A stretch of DNA of 64,000 nt, taken from positions 55,867 through 119,866 of the forward strand of contig JBDTOT010000007.1 of NCBI GenBank assembly GCA_039933105.1, read 5' to 3'. The position numbers were made by a program, and so were the translations under genes. The DNA comes from FEN-1219 sp039933105. Its GTDB lineage: Bacteria; Pseudomonadota; Gammaproteobacteria; Steroidobacterales; Rariloculaceae. The notes beneath the pieces are model-generated. The model searched no databases. It was given only the letters and a program-made list of their open reading frames with translations, and had not been told where the DNA came from. Shown here piece after piece: positions 53,402 through 62,506 of the stretch (its first letter is position 1; every line of letters starts with the position of its first letter).

Positions 53402-54775
53402 ATGGTGCTGACACTCACATTGCTGCTCGCGACACTCCTCGTGGCCGCGCTGCTCGTCTCGGGTCTGGTGCCGGAGCGCGTGACCACGTGGCTCGGCTGC
53501 ATCAGTAACGTGCTGCAGTTGCACACGATCCCGATTCTAGGCATCTACCCTTCGTTCGCGCTGCTGTGCTGGCTCGCGCCGTGGCGGTCCGCGTTCGGCA
53601 GCGCGCTGTGGCGCTGGCCATGGACGCATGCCGTGCTGTTGCTCGCGGCGGCCGAGCTCGTGAGTCTGCGCTGGTCGCCCCAGCCCTTACTCGGCGTGCG
53701 CGCGCTCGTATATCTGTTGCCGCTGCCGCTCGCGGCGCTCGCGCTTTACCGGCTCGGGCGCGAACGTCCAGCAGTGGCCGAAACGTGCCTGCGCGCGTTG
53801 TTGCTCGGCTCCGCGCTCGAAGCCGTGCTCGTGATCGCATTCCGGCTGCTGCCGTCGGTCGAGATCGTTTTTCTCGCGCACCCGCTCGCGCGGCTGTTCG
53901 TGCCGCCGAACACGCTCGAAGCGTTGTTCTATACGAGCCGCAACAACGTGCTCGACGTCGCCAAGGCGGGCGGGCTGTTCGTCAACGCAAACATCGCCTC
54001 GGCCTACCTCGGCATGGCGGCGATCGCCGCGTGGTACTTGGCGGAGTCGACGCGCTCGACCGCGTTGCGCGTCGTCGCGGTGCTCGACTGGGGCGCCGTG
54101 CTGTTCACCGGTTCGAAAGCCGGCCTGCTATGCGCGCTCGCCGTGCCGCTCGCGCTCGCCGCGTTGGGTGCGCTGCGTGCGGGCCGGATCAGGCCCGTGA
54201 GCGTGGTCGCGGCGCCGCTCGCCATTGCCGCGCTGTGTGCGCTCTTGGCGCTGCGCGACGATCTGTTCGACGACTTCGGCTACAACACCCTTGCGACGAT
54301 CGGCTCACGCGAGCAGATCTGGAATTACGCGCTGATGATGATCAGCCAGCACCCGTTCGCGGGCTTGGGCTTCGGCGGCTGGGAACAGCGGTTCGAGTTG
54401 CATGCCTCGCTCACGGGCGGCGCGCCGATCCCCGCGCACAACTCGCTGTTCATCCTATGGCTCCAGAGCGGGCTGCCAGGCGTGCTCTGCGGTCTCGGCC
54501 TCGTTGCCTGCGTCTACGCCGCGCTGATCCAAGCGGCGCGCTCGTTGGATGCGACGACGTCCGCACTCGCGCTCGGCGTAGCCGGCGCGTTCACCTGGTA
54601 TTTCGCGCAGGGCTTGGGCGAGAACTTCGGTTTGATCGGTGAGGTGCACATGACGCCGCTGCTCGGCGCGTTGCTCGGCTATGTTTGCGCGCGTTACGAC
54701 GCCGCGTTGGAAACCCATGATGTCAGCGAAACCGTGCGTAGCAGTGCTACGCCATCAGCTATTCCTGCCGTCTGA
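53402..54775 (+). CDS. O-antigen ligase/polymerase-type membrane protein
   Basis: The 457-aa protein has about 11 membrane helices and the conserved large periplasmic loop with Wzy/WaaL features (ATIGSREQIWNYALMMISQHPFAGLGFGGWEQ and the HNSLFILWLQSGLPGV block). It would polymerise or transfer the lipid-linked polymer. The ATG at 53402 lies five bases after the glycosidase stop. It overlaps the next glycosyltransferase gene. Confidence 0.86.
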   Translation: MVLTLTLLLATLLVAALLVSGLVPERVTTWLGCISNVLQLHTIPILGIYPSFALLCWLAPWRSAFGSALWRWPWTHAVLLLAAAELVSLRWSPQPLLGVRALVYLLPLPLAALALYRLGRERPAVAETCLRALLLGSALEAVLVIAFRLLPSVEIVFLAHPLARLFVPPNTLEALFYTSRNNVLDVAKAGGLFVNANIASAYLGMAAIAAWYLAESTRSTALRVVAVLDWGAVLFTGSKAGLLCALAVPLALAALGALRAGRIRPVSVVAAPLAIAALCALLALRDDLFDDFGYNTLATIGSREQIWNYALMMISQHPFAGLGFGGWEQRFELHASLTGGAPIPAHNSLFILWLQSGLPGVLCGLGLVACVYAALIQAARSLDATTSALALGVAGAFTWYFAQGLGENFGLIGEVHMTPLLGALLGYVCARYDAALETHDVSETVRSSATPSAIPAV

Positions 54776-55856
54776 AGTGTTCATCGCCGAGCAGGCGCTG
54801 GCGCTCAAGCGGTTCGCGCCGCTGCTCGTCGGCCGCACGCTGGCGGGACAGCCGCGCGCGGACATCGACTACTACGTCCCAGCGGCAGGCGCCTTCGCGC
54901 AATTGCGCTACGTGCTGCGCCGCGATCCACGGATGTTCATGCCCGAGCTCACGCGCCGGCGGCCGGTGCTCGTGCACGCGCACTTCGGCGTCGAGGCCGT
55001 GTACGGCATGGAGCTCGCGGCGCGTCTCGACGTGCCGCTCGTGACCACGTTCCATGGGTTCGACGCAACGCTGACGCGAACAGACCTGCTGAAGTCACGC
55101 AAGCCGACGTGGATCCAATACCTGCGCAAGCGCGCGGATCTATGTCGGCGCGGGGCCTTGTTCATAGGTGTGTCCAAGTTTGTCGTCGCGCGGCTCGAAG
55201 AGCTCGGCGTCCCCGCCGACCGCACCCAGCTGCACTACATCGGCGTCGACACGAGCGCGTTCGAGGCGAAGGCGGCGGACGCGCACTCGGAGCCGCAGGG
55301 GCTCGTGATCTTGCACGTCGCGCGTCTCGTCGAGAAGAAGGGTACTGCCTATCTGCTCGAAGCGTTCGCGAAGATCGCCGCGCAACATCCGCGCGCGGAG
55401 CTCGTGGTGATCGGCACCGGCCCGCTCGCCGGCAGCCTTGAGCAGCGCGCCGCGAAGCTCGGCATCGGTGCGCGCGTTCGCTGGCTCGGTGCTCAGCCGC
55501 ACGCGACGGTGCGCGAGTGGTTACGGCGCGCGGCCGTTCTGTGTCTGCCGAGTTGCACGGCGGCCAATGGGGATTCGGAGGGCCTCGGTCTCGTGCTGCT
55601 CGAGGCGGCTGCGAGCGGCGTTCCCGTCGTCGCGACGCGCCATGGCGGCATTCCTGAAGCAGTCGAGGATGGCAGCACCGGCTATCTGGTGGCCGAGCGC
55701 GATGCGTCGGCGCTCGGCGCCGCGCTCGACGCGTTGTTGGCCGGCGATTCGTTGCGAGCCCGCATGGGCGGCGAGGCGCGGCGGCTCGTGCGCGAGCGGT
55801 TCGATCTGCATCGGCAGACGGACCGTCTCGAGCACTTGTACGCGGCGGTACTGTGA
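54717..55856 (+). CDS. Glycosyltransferase family 4
   Basis: The 379-aa GT-B enzyme has VHAHFGVEA and TFHGFDATLTRTD in the N-domain, LHVARLVEKKGTAYLLEAF, and the C-domain EX7E motif in DSEGLGLVLLEAAASGVPVV. Start is the ATG at 54717 (or 54720), overlapping the ligase gene by 59 bases. Its sugar cannot be named. Next gene starts at the GTGA overlap. Confidence 0.88.
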   Translation: MMSAKPCVAVLRHQLFLPSEVFIAEQALALKRFAPLLVGRTLAGQPRADIDYYVPAAGAFAQLRYVLRRDPRMFMPELTRRRPVLVHAHFGVEAVYGMELAARLDVPLVTTFHGFDATLTRTDLLKSRKPTWIQYLRKRADLCRRGALFIGVSKFVVARLEELGVPADRTQLHYIGVDTSAFEAKAADAHSEPQGLVILHVARLVEKKGTAYLLEAFAKIAAQHPRAELVVIGTGPLAGSLEQRAAKLGIGARVRWLGAQPHATVREWLRRAAVLCLPSCTAANGDSEGLGLVLLEAAASGVPVVATRHGGIPEAVEDGSTGYLVAERDASALGAALDALLAGDSLRARMGGEARRLVRERFDLHRQTDRLEHLYAAVL

Positions 55857-57070
55857 GCGCTGTCCCCACTCTGCCGGCGACGAGCGGGCAACGCGCGCTG
55901 CACGTGCTCGCGGCTGCCCGCAGCCTGCCGTTCCACGGCATCGGCGGCATGCAGGCCATCGCCTGGGACGTATTGCGTGGCCTCGCGCGCCGCGGCCACC
56001 GTGTCACCGTGCTGACCACGGCGATTCCGGGGCGGCCAGCCAAAACGTTCGCGGCGGACGACGTGACCGTCGTGCCGCTCGCGGGAACGGTACCCGGGCA
56101 GTATTCGGGCGGCTGGTGGCGCGCGTCGCGTCGCTATGCGGAGCGCCATCTCGCGACACCCGCGGACGCCGTGCTCAGCGTGAGCTCCGCAGCGGCGGGA
56201 TTGTTGCCGCTGAAGCGCTCGAAGCTTGCCGTGCCGTTCGTGTTCCAGGCGCACGGTTCGTCCTGGGCCGAGGCGCGCACGAAGTGGCAATCGTCGCGGC
56301 CTCTCGACTGGGTGAAGTCGGCGCGCAACGTCTATTGGCTCGCCAAGGACGCGCGTATCTATCGAGGCTTCGACAGGCTCGTGTTCGTGGGCGACACGCT
56401 GGCCGAGCAGTTTGCGGCGCCGCCGCTCGCCTGGATGACGCGGGGGATTCCGCGCGCCACCATCGTGAACGGCGTCGACACGGCGCTGTTCCGTTACGAC
56501 GCGCGCTTGCGCGACGCCGTCCGCGCCCGCTACGGCTTTACTTCGAACGATCGCGTGCTCGTATTTGCCGCGCGGCTGCACGCGCATAAAGGTGCCGCCC
56601 AGGCAGTGCGCGCGCTCGCCATCTTGCGAGCCCGCAACCGCGCGTATCGACTGCTGATCGTCGGCGATGGTGGCGAAGCGCAGGCCCTGCGCCGGCTCGC
56701 CGCGGAGCTCGCGTGCACAGCCGCCGTGAAGTTCGCGGGCCCTATGCCGCGCACCGCGATGCCGGAGTTGCTCTCTGCGGGCGACGCGTTCGTGTTCCCC
56801 GTGCTCGGCCGCGAAGGGTTGCCGCTGAACGTGCTGGAGGCGCTGAGCGTTGGGTTGCCGTGCGTGTGCGCCGAGAGCTTGCGCGCCACGTTCGGGGCGC
56901 TCGCGGGCGTCTCCTACGCGCCGCCGCGGGATGCTCCGGCGTTCGCGGCCGCGATCGACGCGACGGTACGGCCCACGTCGCCCGGCGTCTCGTTGTTGCC
57001 CGCCGACTATTCGCTCGAGCGTTGCATCAGCGCGTACGAAGCGGCGATCGGCTGCGGTGCGGGGAGCTGA
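55853..57070 (+). CDS. Glycosyltransferase family 4
   Basis: The 405-aa GT-B enzyme starts with GGMQAIAWDVLRGLARRGHRVTVLTT and has FAARLHAHKGAAQAVRAL and the EX7E block EGLPLNVLEALSVGLPCV. It starts at a GTG overlapping the previous stop. It is one of four glycosyltransferases in the operon, pointing to a repeat unit of four or five sugars with the primer. Confidence 0.87.
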   Translation: MSAVPTLPATSGQRALHVLAAARSLPFHGIGGMQAIAWDVLRGLARRGHRVTVLTTAIPGRPAKTFAADDVTVVPLAGTVPGQYSGGWWRASRRYAERHLATPADAVLSVSSAAAGLLPLKRSKLAVPFVFQAHGSSWAEARTKWQSSRPLDWVKSARNVYWLAKDARIYRGFDRLVFVGDTLAEQFAAPPLAWMTRGIPRATIVNGVDTALFRYDARLRDAVRARYGFTSNDRVLVFAARLHAHKGAAQAVRALAILRARNRAYRLLIVGDGGEAQALRRLAAELACTAAVKFAGPMPRTAMPELLSAGDAFVFPVLGREGLPLNVLEALSVGLPCVCAESLRATFGALAGVSYAPPRDAPAFAAAIDATVRPTSPGVSLLPADYSLERCISAYEAAIGCGAGS

Positions 57071-57073
57071 GCC

Positions 57074-58549
57074 GTGTTCCGCGCAACCAGAACACTGCTA
57101 TTCGGGGGCGTCGCCGGCAAGGTGCTCGGTGTGGCGCGCGAGGTCGTCACCGCGGGTCTGTTCGGCACGGGGCCGGTTGCCGTTGCGTACCGGCTCGCGC
57201 AAGCGGCGTTCTTGATTCCGCTGAACGGGCTGCTGTCGGATGCGTTCAGCGCGGGCTTTACTCCGGCCTATGCGCGCAGCGGCATGGAGCGGTCGGCTGC
57301 GGGCAGGGCGCTGTTTGCGGGCACGCACGTGGCCGTGCTCGCCTCGGCGCTCGTGCTTGCCACGCTGCTCGCTTTGCTCGCGAGCCAATGGGTTGCGCTG
57401 TTGGCGCCGGGATTCGATGCCGCGACGGCGCGTACGACCACGCGCATGGTCGTCGCGCTCGCGCTCGCGGTGCCGTTTTACGCGGTTGCGAGCTTGTATG
57501 CGTCCGTGGGCGTGGCGGGCGGCGACGCGGTTCTCGCGGCCGCGCGCGCGGCATGGCAGAACGTGGGCGTGCTCGTCGGCTCGCTGCTCGCGTGGTGGAC
57601 CGGAGAGCCCGTCTGCATCGCTGCGGGCTTCGTCGGCGCGTACGTCCTGCTTGCGCTGCGCGGCGTGCTCGACGTGCGGGCGCGAAGCCTGCCGTTGTGG
57701 CCGCGTCGGGGCGAATGGGAGCAGGCGCGCGACATGCTCGCGACCGTGTGGCGCAGCATTCGCGTGCTTCTGCTCGTGCCGGTGCTCGTGCAAATTCATC
57801 TCGTCGTAGAACGGCGCGTCGCGTCGCTCGTAAGCAGCGATGCGGTCGCCGCGCTCGACTATGCGAGATTTCTGACCGACACCGCGGTGCTGCTGGTCGC
57901 GATGCCGTTCGGATTGGCGGGGCTCGGAGCGATGGTGTCGCTCAGCGAAGCGCGGTTTCGCGATGTCGCCGCGCAGTCGTTGCGCATCCTCTTGTACGTC
58001 GGTGCGCCGCTGTCGCTCGCCGTTGCGCTGCACGCAGAGGCCATCGTGCGCGTGATCTACGCGCGCGGTGCGTTCGATGCGGAGTCGGTGGCTACCACGA
58101 CCGGGATCCTGCGCTGGAGTGCGCCAGGGCTCTGGGGCGCGCTGATCGGCTACGCCGGCGCCAAGTTCATGAGCGCGCGCGGCAGCAACGTGCGCGCGAT
58201 AGCGGTGTATGCGGCGGCGTTTGGCGCGAACGTCGTGCTCAACCTGCTTCTGTTCCGGCGCTTCGGCACCGTCGCGCTCGGAATCGCCAGCGCCGCCAAC
58301 GGCATCGTGTTTGGTTTACTGATCATTCGCTCCTTGGGGCTGTTCGGCCACCTCGCGCGCGATTTCCTCACGCTGGGTGCGCTGTGCTCCGTGTACGTCG
58401 GCATCGCAGCGCTGGTGACGACGTTGTCCGGGGCAAGCGATTGGCTGCCGCCGCTCGTTTTCGCTGCGTATTGGTTGTCCGCGGCTTCCTTCGTGCCGAG
58501 TTGTCGGCAGGTGATGCATGAAACTTGGTCGTCGTTCCGATCTGCCTGA
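57074..58549 (+). CDS. MurJ/MviN-like lipid-linked oligosaccharide flippase
   Basis: The 491-aa MOP superfamily protein has about 14 helices and the MviN-like start (RATRTLLFGGVAGKVLGVAREV). Its place in the operon makes it the repeat-unit flippase rather than the housekeeping MurJ, a Wzx function. The GTG start follows the upstream stop by three bases; it overlaps the next gene by 32 bases. Confidence 0.85.
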   Translation: MFRATRTLLFGGVAGKVLGVAREVVTAGLFGTGPVAVAYRLAQAAFLIPLNGLLSDAFSAGFTPAYARSGMERSAAGRALFAGTHVAVLASALVLATLLALLASQWVALLAPGFDAATARTTTRMVVALALAVPFYAVASLYASVGVAGGDAVLAAARAAWQNVGVLVGSLLAWWTGEPVCIAAGFVGAYVLLALRGVLDVRARSLPLWPRRGEWEQARDMLATVWRSIRVLLLVPVLVQIHLVVERRVASLVSSDAVAALDYARFLTDTAVLLVAMPFGLAGLGAMVSLSEARFRDVAAQSLRILLYVGAPLSLAVALHAEAIVRVIYARGAFDAESVATTTGILRWSAPGLWGALIGYAGAKFMSARGSNVRAIAVYAAAFGANVVLNLLLFRRFGTVALGIASAANGIVFGLLIIRSLGLFGHLARDFLTLGALCSVYVGIAALVTTLSGASDWLPPLVFAAYWLSAASFVPSCRQVMHETWSSFRSA

Positions 58550-59711
58550 CGCGAAAGCCGACATCGTGCTGCTGGCGACTGCCGATTGGTCGAATCCCTT
58601 TTGGACCAACAAGCAGCACGTCGCGGTCGAGCTCGCGCGCCGCGGCCATCGCGTGCTTTACGTAGATTCGCTCGGGCTTCGCCGGCCGTCGGTCTCGCAC
58701 CAGGATTTCGGCCGAATCCTGCGCCGGCTCGCACGCGGACTGTCGCGGCCTCGTCAGGTGCGGGAACGGCTGTGGGTATGGTCGCCTCTCGTGATCCCAT
58801 TGCAGAGTTTCGCCGGCGTGCGCCGGCTGAATCGCTGGCTGCTGCGCCTCGGTGTTGCACTCTGGAGCCGCTGGCTCGGTCTCCGTCACGACTTGCTGTG
58901 GACGTACAACCCGATGACGACGGAGCTGTTCCCGACCGCGGGGTTCGCCACCATCGTCTATCACTGTGTCGACGACATCGGCGCGCAGCGCGGCATGCCC
59001 ACGCGCGAAATCGAGGCCGCTGAGGCAGCGTTGCTGGCGCGCGCGGATCATTGCTTCGTGACGGCCGAGGACCTGCTCGAGACGAGACGCAGCCAGTGCG
59101 CGAGCATTCACTATTTTCCCAACGTGGCCGACTTCGAGCACTTCTCGCGCGCACTCGCGGGTGAGACCGCCGTGCCCGCCGATCTCGAAGCGCTGCCGCA
59201 GCCCCGTATCGGGTTCGTCGGCGCCATCAGCGATCAGAAGCTCGATCTTCCGCTGCTAAAGGCGCTCGCGGAGGCGCACCCCGAGTATTCCATCGTGCTG
59301 ATCGGCAAGGTGGGGGAAGGAGATCCGTGGACGGATGTGGAGCCGCTGCGGGGTCTCCCGAACGTGCATTTGCTGGGGCCGAAGCCTTACGAACAGTTAC
59401 CGGCGTATCTGAAGGGCTTCGATGTCGCGCTGCTACCCAGCGTCATGAACCGTTACACGCGGGGCATGTTCCCAATGAAGTTCTTCGAGTACCTGGCCGC
59501 CGGCTGTCCGGTTGTCGGCACGCGGTTACCGGCGCTACGCGAGTTTCACCATGTGGCGGAGTTCGCGGGCACGCCTGCCGAGTTCGTGGCGGCCGTGCAG
59601 CGCGCCGCATGTGGCGAGGGTCCGCCGCTCGCGGAGCGGCTGGCCGTTGCGCGCGAGCACACGTACGAGCGCAGGACGACGCGAATGATGCAGCTCGTGG
59701 AGACGCAATGA
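58518..59711 (+). CDS. Glycosyltransferase (GT-B, GT1/GT4-type)
   Basis: The 397-aa GT-B protein has the N-terminal DIVLLATADWSNPFWTNKQHVA and YHCVDDIGAQRGMP segments common in TuaH/WbbA-like glycosyltransferases, and FFEYLAAGCPVVGTRLPAL at the C-terminus. It starts inside the flippase gene, so the two are coupled. Substrate unknown. Confidence 0.83.
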   Translation: MKLGRRSDLPDAKADIVLLATADWSNPFWTNKQHVAVELARRGHRVLYVDSLGLRRPSVSHQDFGRILRRLARGLSRPRQVRERLWVWSPLVIPLQSFAGVRRLNRWLLRLGVALWSRWLGLRHDLLWTYNPMTTELFPTAGFATIVYHCVDDIGAQRGMPTREIEAAEAALLARADHCFVTAEDLLETRRSQCASIHYFPNVADFEHFSRALAGETAVPADLEALPQPRIGFVGAISDQKLDLPLLKALAEAHPEYSIVLIGKVGEGDPWTDVEPLRGLPNVHLLGPKPYEQLPAYLKGFDVALLPSVMNRYTRGMFPMKFFEYLAAGCPVVGTRLPALREFHHVAEFAGTPAEFVAAVQRAACGEGPPLAERLAVAREHTYERRTTRMMQLVETQ

Positions 59712-60928
59712 GGGACGCAGAGTCGATTCTCAGCGCCGGTGCGCCGCCACGCGCCGTTGCGCTCGTGCACGACTGGCTCACCACCTATGTCGGCGGTGAG
59801 CGCGTGCTCGAGCAGATGATCGCGCTGTATCCGCAGGCGGGCGTGTACAGCTCGATCGACGTGCTCGCGGAGCACGAGCGCGCGTTTCTGCAGGGCAAGC
59901 GGCCCATCACGACGTTCGCTCAAAGTTGGCCGCTCGTGCGTCGCCACTACCGGAAGTTGCTGCCGTTGCTGATGCTTGCGATCGAGCAGCTCGATGTCAG
60001 CGACGCCGAGCTCGTGCTCTCGAGCAGCTCGTCGATTGCGAAGGGCGTGCTCACGGGCCCGGATCAGCTGCACATCGCGTATGTGCATTCACCCATGCGC
60101 TACGCGTGGGACCTGCAGCATCAATACTTGCGCGAGGCGAATCTCACGCGCGGCGCGCGCAGTCTGGTTGCTCGGTGGCTGTTGCACAAAGCCCGGATAT
60201 GGGACATACGCACCGCGAACGGCGTGGACCATTTCATCGCAAACTCCGCGTTCATCGCGCGCCGCATCTACAAGACCTACCGGCGCGAGGCGACGGTCGT
60301 GTATCCGCCCGTCGATGTCGATTCGTTCGCGCTCCGCGAGAGCAAGGACGACTTTTATCTCACGGTGTCACGGCTCGTGCCGTACAAGAAGGTCCCCGTG
60401 ATCGTCGAGGCGTTTCGCGCCATGCCGAGCCGCCGGCTCGTGGTGGTCGGCGACGGTACCGATCTGCAACGCGTACATGCGCTGGCCGGGCCGAACGTCG
60501 AGGTGCTCGGCCATCAACCGACAGCGACGCTACGCGATCTCATGCAGCGCGCGAAGGCGTTCGTGTTCGCCGCGGAAGAGGATTTTGGTATCGCGCCGGT
60601 AGAGGCACAGGCCTGCGGCACGCCGGTTATTGCATACGGCAAGGGTGGAGTGGTCGAGACCGTTCGCGGCCTCGACGATGCGACGCCGACCGGCGTGTTT
60701 TTTCGCTCGCAGACGCCGGCGGCGATCGTCGCGGCTGTAGAGGAGTTCGAACGCGAGCTGCACCGGATAGCTCCGCGAGCCTGTCGTGACAACGCGCTGC
60801 GTTTCAGCGTCGCCGAATTCCGCGAACGCTACGCAGCCGTAGTGGGGGCGTGTTGGGAGCAGTTCCGCGCGCAGCGTGAAGCGCCGCGCCCGAGTTATGA
60901 GGTTCAGAGGAGGCGCGCGTATGGATGA
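59708..60928 (+). CDS. Glycosyltransferase family 4
   Basis: The 406-aa GT-B enzyme has VHDWLTTYVGGERVLEQM, HIAYVHSPMRYAWD, LTVSRLVPYKKVPVIVEAF and the EX7E block EDFGIAPVEAQACGTPV. It matches the WbdB/WbaZ-like mannosyltransferase group, which suggests but does not prove mannose. It starts at an ATGA overlap. Confidence 0.87.
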   Translation: MRDAESILSAGAPPRAVALVHDWLTTYVGGERVLEQMIALYPQAGVYSSIDVLAEHERAFLQGKRPITTFAQSWPLVRRHYRKLLPLLMLAIEQLDVSDAELVLSSSSSIAKGVLTGPDQLHIAYVHSPMRYAWDLQHQYLREANLTRGARSLVARWLLHKARIWDIRTANGVDHFIANSAFIARRIYKTYRREATVVYPPVDVDSFALRESKDDFYLTVSRLVPYKKVPVIVEAFRAMPSRRLVVVGDGTDLQRVHALAGPNVEVLGHQPTATLRDLMQRAKAFVFAAEEDFGIAPVEAQACGTPVIAYGKGGVVETVRGLDDATPTGVFFRSQTPAAIVAAVEEFERELHRIAPRACRDNALRFSVAEFRERYAAVVGACWEQFRAQREAPRPSYEVQRRRAYG

Positions 60929-62144
60929 AGGTCACAATAGTCCGTGGCTGCTGGCAATCGCGTTGGGGTTCGCGCTCGTCGCCGCCGCGCCGCGTTGTGT
61001 CGCCGCGGAGGACGAGGACCGGCATCTCAGCGCGCGGTTGGGGCAGAAGATCGCGCAGGAAGACAACCTGTTCCGGTTGCCCGGAGGGCTCGACCCGTCC
61101 CTGTTTCTCGGCGGCGGTGCGGAGCGCGAGGATCGCGTGGACACCACCTCGGTCGCATTGGCGGGCCGCTGGCAACGAGGAGAGCAACGTGTGGCGTTCG
61201 ACGCGGACGTTGCGTCGAATCGCTTCACCCAGAACGTTTACCTCGACAACGTCGCGGGAGACGGCTCGCTCGATTGGAGTTGGCGGCTCGGCGGCCGTTG
61301 GTCGGGCGAGCTTGGTGCCCGCCGCGAGCGCTCGCTCGCCGGGTTTTCCAACACAGATTCACTCGCGAAGGATCTGCTCGATACTCGTGCGTATTTCGGC
61401 GAGGCCCACCTCGACGTTGGACCTCGTTGGCGCGCCCTGTTACGGGCACGTTCGGCCACGACCACCCACGACAGCGAATCGCGACGCAACGACGACGTGG
61501 ACGTGCGCACGGCCGTGGCGGGACTCGAATACCACACGCCGCGTGAGAGCAGGCTCGGTTGGGAGTTTCGCGAGGCGCGCGCGACCTATCCGCAGCAGGC
61601 GCTTACGGCCGGTGCAGGCGCGACCAGCGACTACTCGGAGCACCGCGCCGTCATGACGTTCGCCTACATTTTCACGAGTAAGGTGTCGCTGAACGCGAAC
61701 GCGGGTTACGCATGGCGCACGTATGCGTTCGCAGAGCGGGGCGACTTTGCAGGAGGTGTGTGGAGCGCAACGCTGCAATGGCTGCCGACACAAACCGTGC
61801 GTGTTTCGTTCGAACGCTCTCGCGACCTCAAGGCGTACCTCGACGCCGAGTCGGATCATTTCGTCGCCACGGGCTCGACTCTCTCGGCTACCTGGACTCC
61901 GATCGCGAAGCTCGGCCTTTCGCTACGCGGGTCGCGAGAGGATCAGAGCTACATCGGGGCGGACGTGTTGGGCACGCCGAATCGGCGCGATGCCCCATTC
62001 ATCGGCAGCTTGGTGGTTGCGTACACGCCGCGCGCTCGCGCCGCGTTCGAGCTCGCCGTGCGACACGAAACGCGGGACTCGACCAGCCCGCGGTTCGACT
62101 ACGGCGCTGCGACGGCCAGCGTGGCGGGCGAAATCCGGTTCTAA
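60921..62144 (+). CDS. epsL: EpsL family outer-membrane beta-barrel protein
   Basis: The 407-aa protein has a signal peptide (cleavage near CVAAE) and a long beta-barrel region with alternating strands (LSARLGQKIAQEDNLFRL, SVALAGRWQRGEQRVAFDADV), ending in Phe. This is the EpsL family that ends many exosortase EPS operons. AGAGGAGG lies before the ATG. It is convergent with the intron-bearing tRNA, one base away. Confidence 0.82.
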   Translation: MDEGHNSPWLLAIALGFALVAAAPRCVAAEDEDRHLSARLGQKIAQEDNLFRLPGGLDPSLFLGGGAEREDRVDTTSVALAGRWQRGEQRVAFDADVASNRFTQNVYLDNVAGDGSLDWSWRLGGRWSGELGARRERSLAGFSNTDSLAKDLLDTRAYFGEAHLDVGPRWRALLRARSATTTHDSESRRNDDVDVRTAVAGLEYHTPRESRLGWEFREARATYPQQALTAGAGATSDYSEHRAVMTFAYIFTSKVSLNANAGYAWRTYAFAERGDFAGGVWSATLQWLPTQTVRVSFERSRDLKAYLDAESDHFVATGSTLSATWTPIAKLGLSLRGSREDQSYIGADVLGTPNRRDAPFIGSLVVAYTPRARAAFELAVRHETRDSTSPRFDYGAATASVAGEIRF

Positions 62145-62145
62145 A

Positions 62146-62468
62146 TGGTGGGCCCGGTAGGACTTGAACCTACGACCAAGGGATTCACTTTACCCGCCGT
62201 TTCCGGCGGCAGTGGACTATCTCTTCACCCGCAAGTTGCCTTGGTGGGGTGCGGGACGCTCGTGCCTGTCATTAAGAGCACTGAAGCTCTCAGGTAGTCT
62301 CTGCACCGTCCGGCGGTGTACCGCCGGCTTGGCTCAGGATTGCCGGTGCGTCGCGACTCTGCAACGCGCTGCGGTTTCCCTGAATTCATCCCGTCCACTC
62401 CGCGACTCATCGCCGTGGAGGCACCTCTTCGATGAGTCCCCTGCTCTAACCAACTGAGCTACAGGCCC
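62146..62468 (-). tRNA. tRNA-Ile(CAU) or elongator tRNA-Met(CAU), interrupted by a group I intron
   Basis: The exons are 62432-62468 (37 nt) and 62146-62185 (40 nt, including an encoded CCA). Spliced, they give a 77-nt cloverleaf: acceptor GGGCCTG/CGGGCCC, D arm GCTC-AGTTGGTTA-GAGC, anticodon loop CTCATAA (CAU), T arm GTAGG-TTCAAGT-CCTAC. The TGGTC variable loop and the known intron site favour the lysidine-modified tRNA-Ile2 rather than tRNA-Met. The intron lies directly after the third anticodon base. Confidence 0.92.
62186..62431 (-). mobile_element. Group I (IC3-like) self-splicing intron in the tRNA anticodon loop
   Basis: The 246-nt insert shows the conserved core in order: P (AATTCAGGGAAACC), Q (AATCCTGAGCCAAGCC), R (GTGCAGAGACTA) and S (AAGAGATAGTCC), with P4 UCAGG/CCUGA and P7 GACUA/UAGUC. 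It ends in the terminal G (omega-G). The exon CAU can pair with a GUG guide seven bases into the intron, as in the Azoarcus tRNA-Ile intron. No homing endonuclease frame is present. Confidence 0.9.
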
Positions 62469-62506
62469 ACGTCGCTATGGTACACCGGCGGCGCGCGGAC
62501 GGCCGG

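Noticed and set aside
62164..62457. 97-aa plus-strand frame over the tRNA region
   Set aside because: It lies entirely within the intron-bearing tRNA, whose structure explains the conservation.
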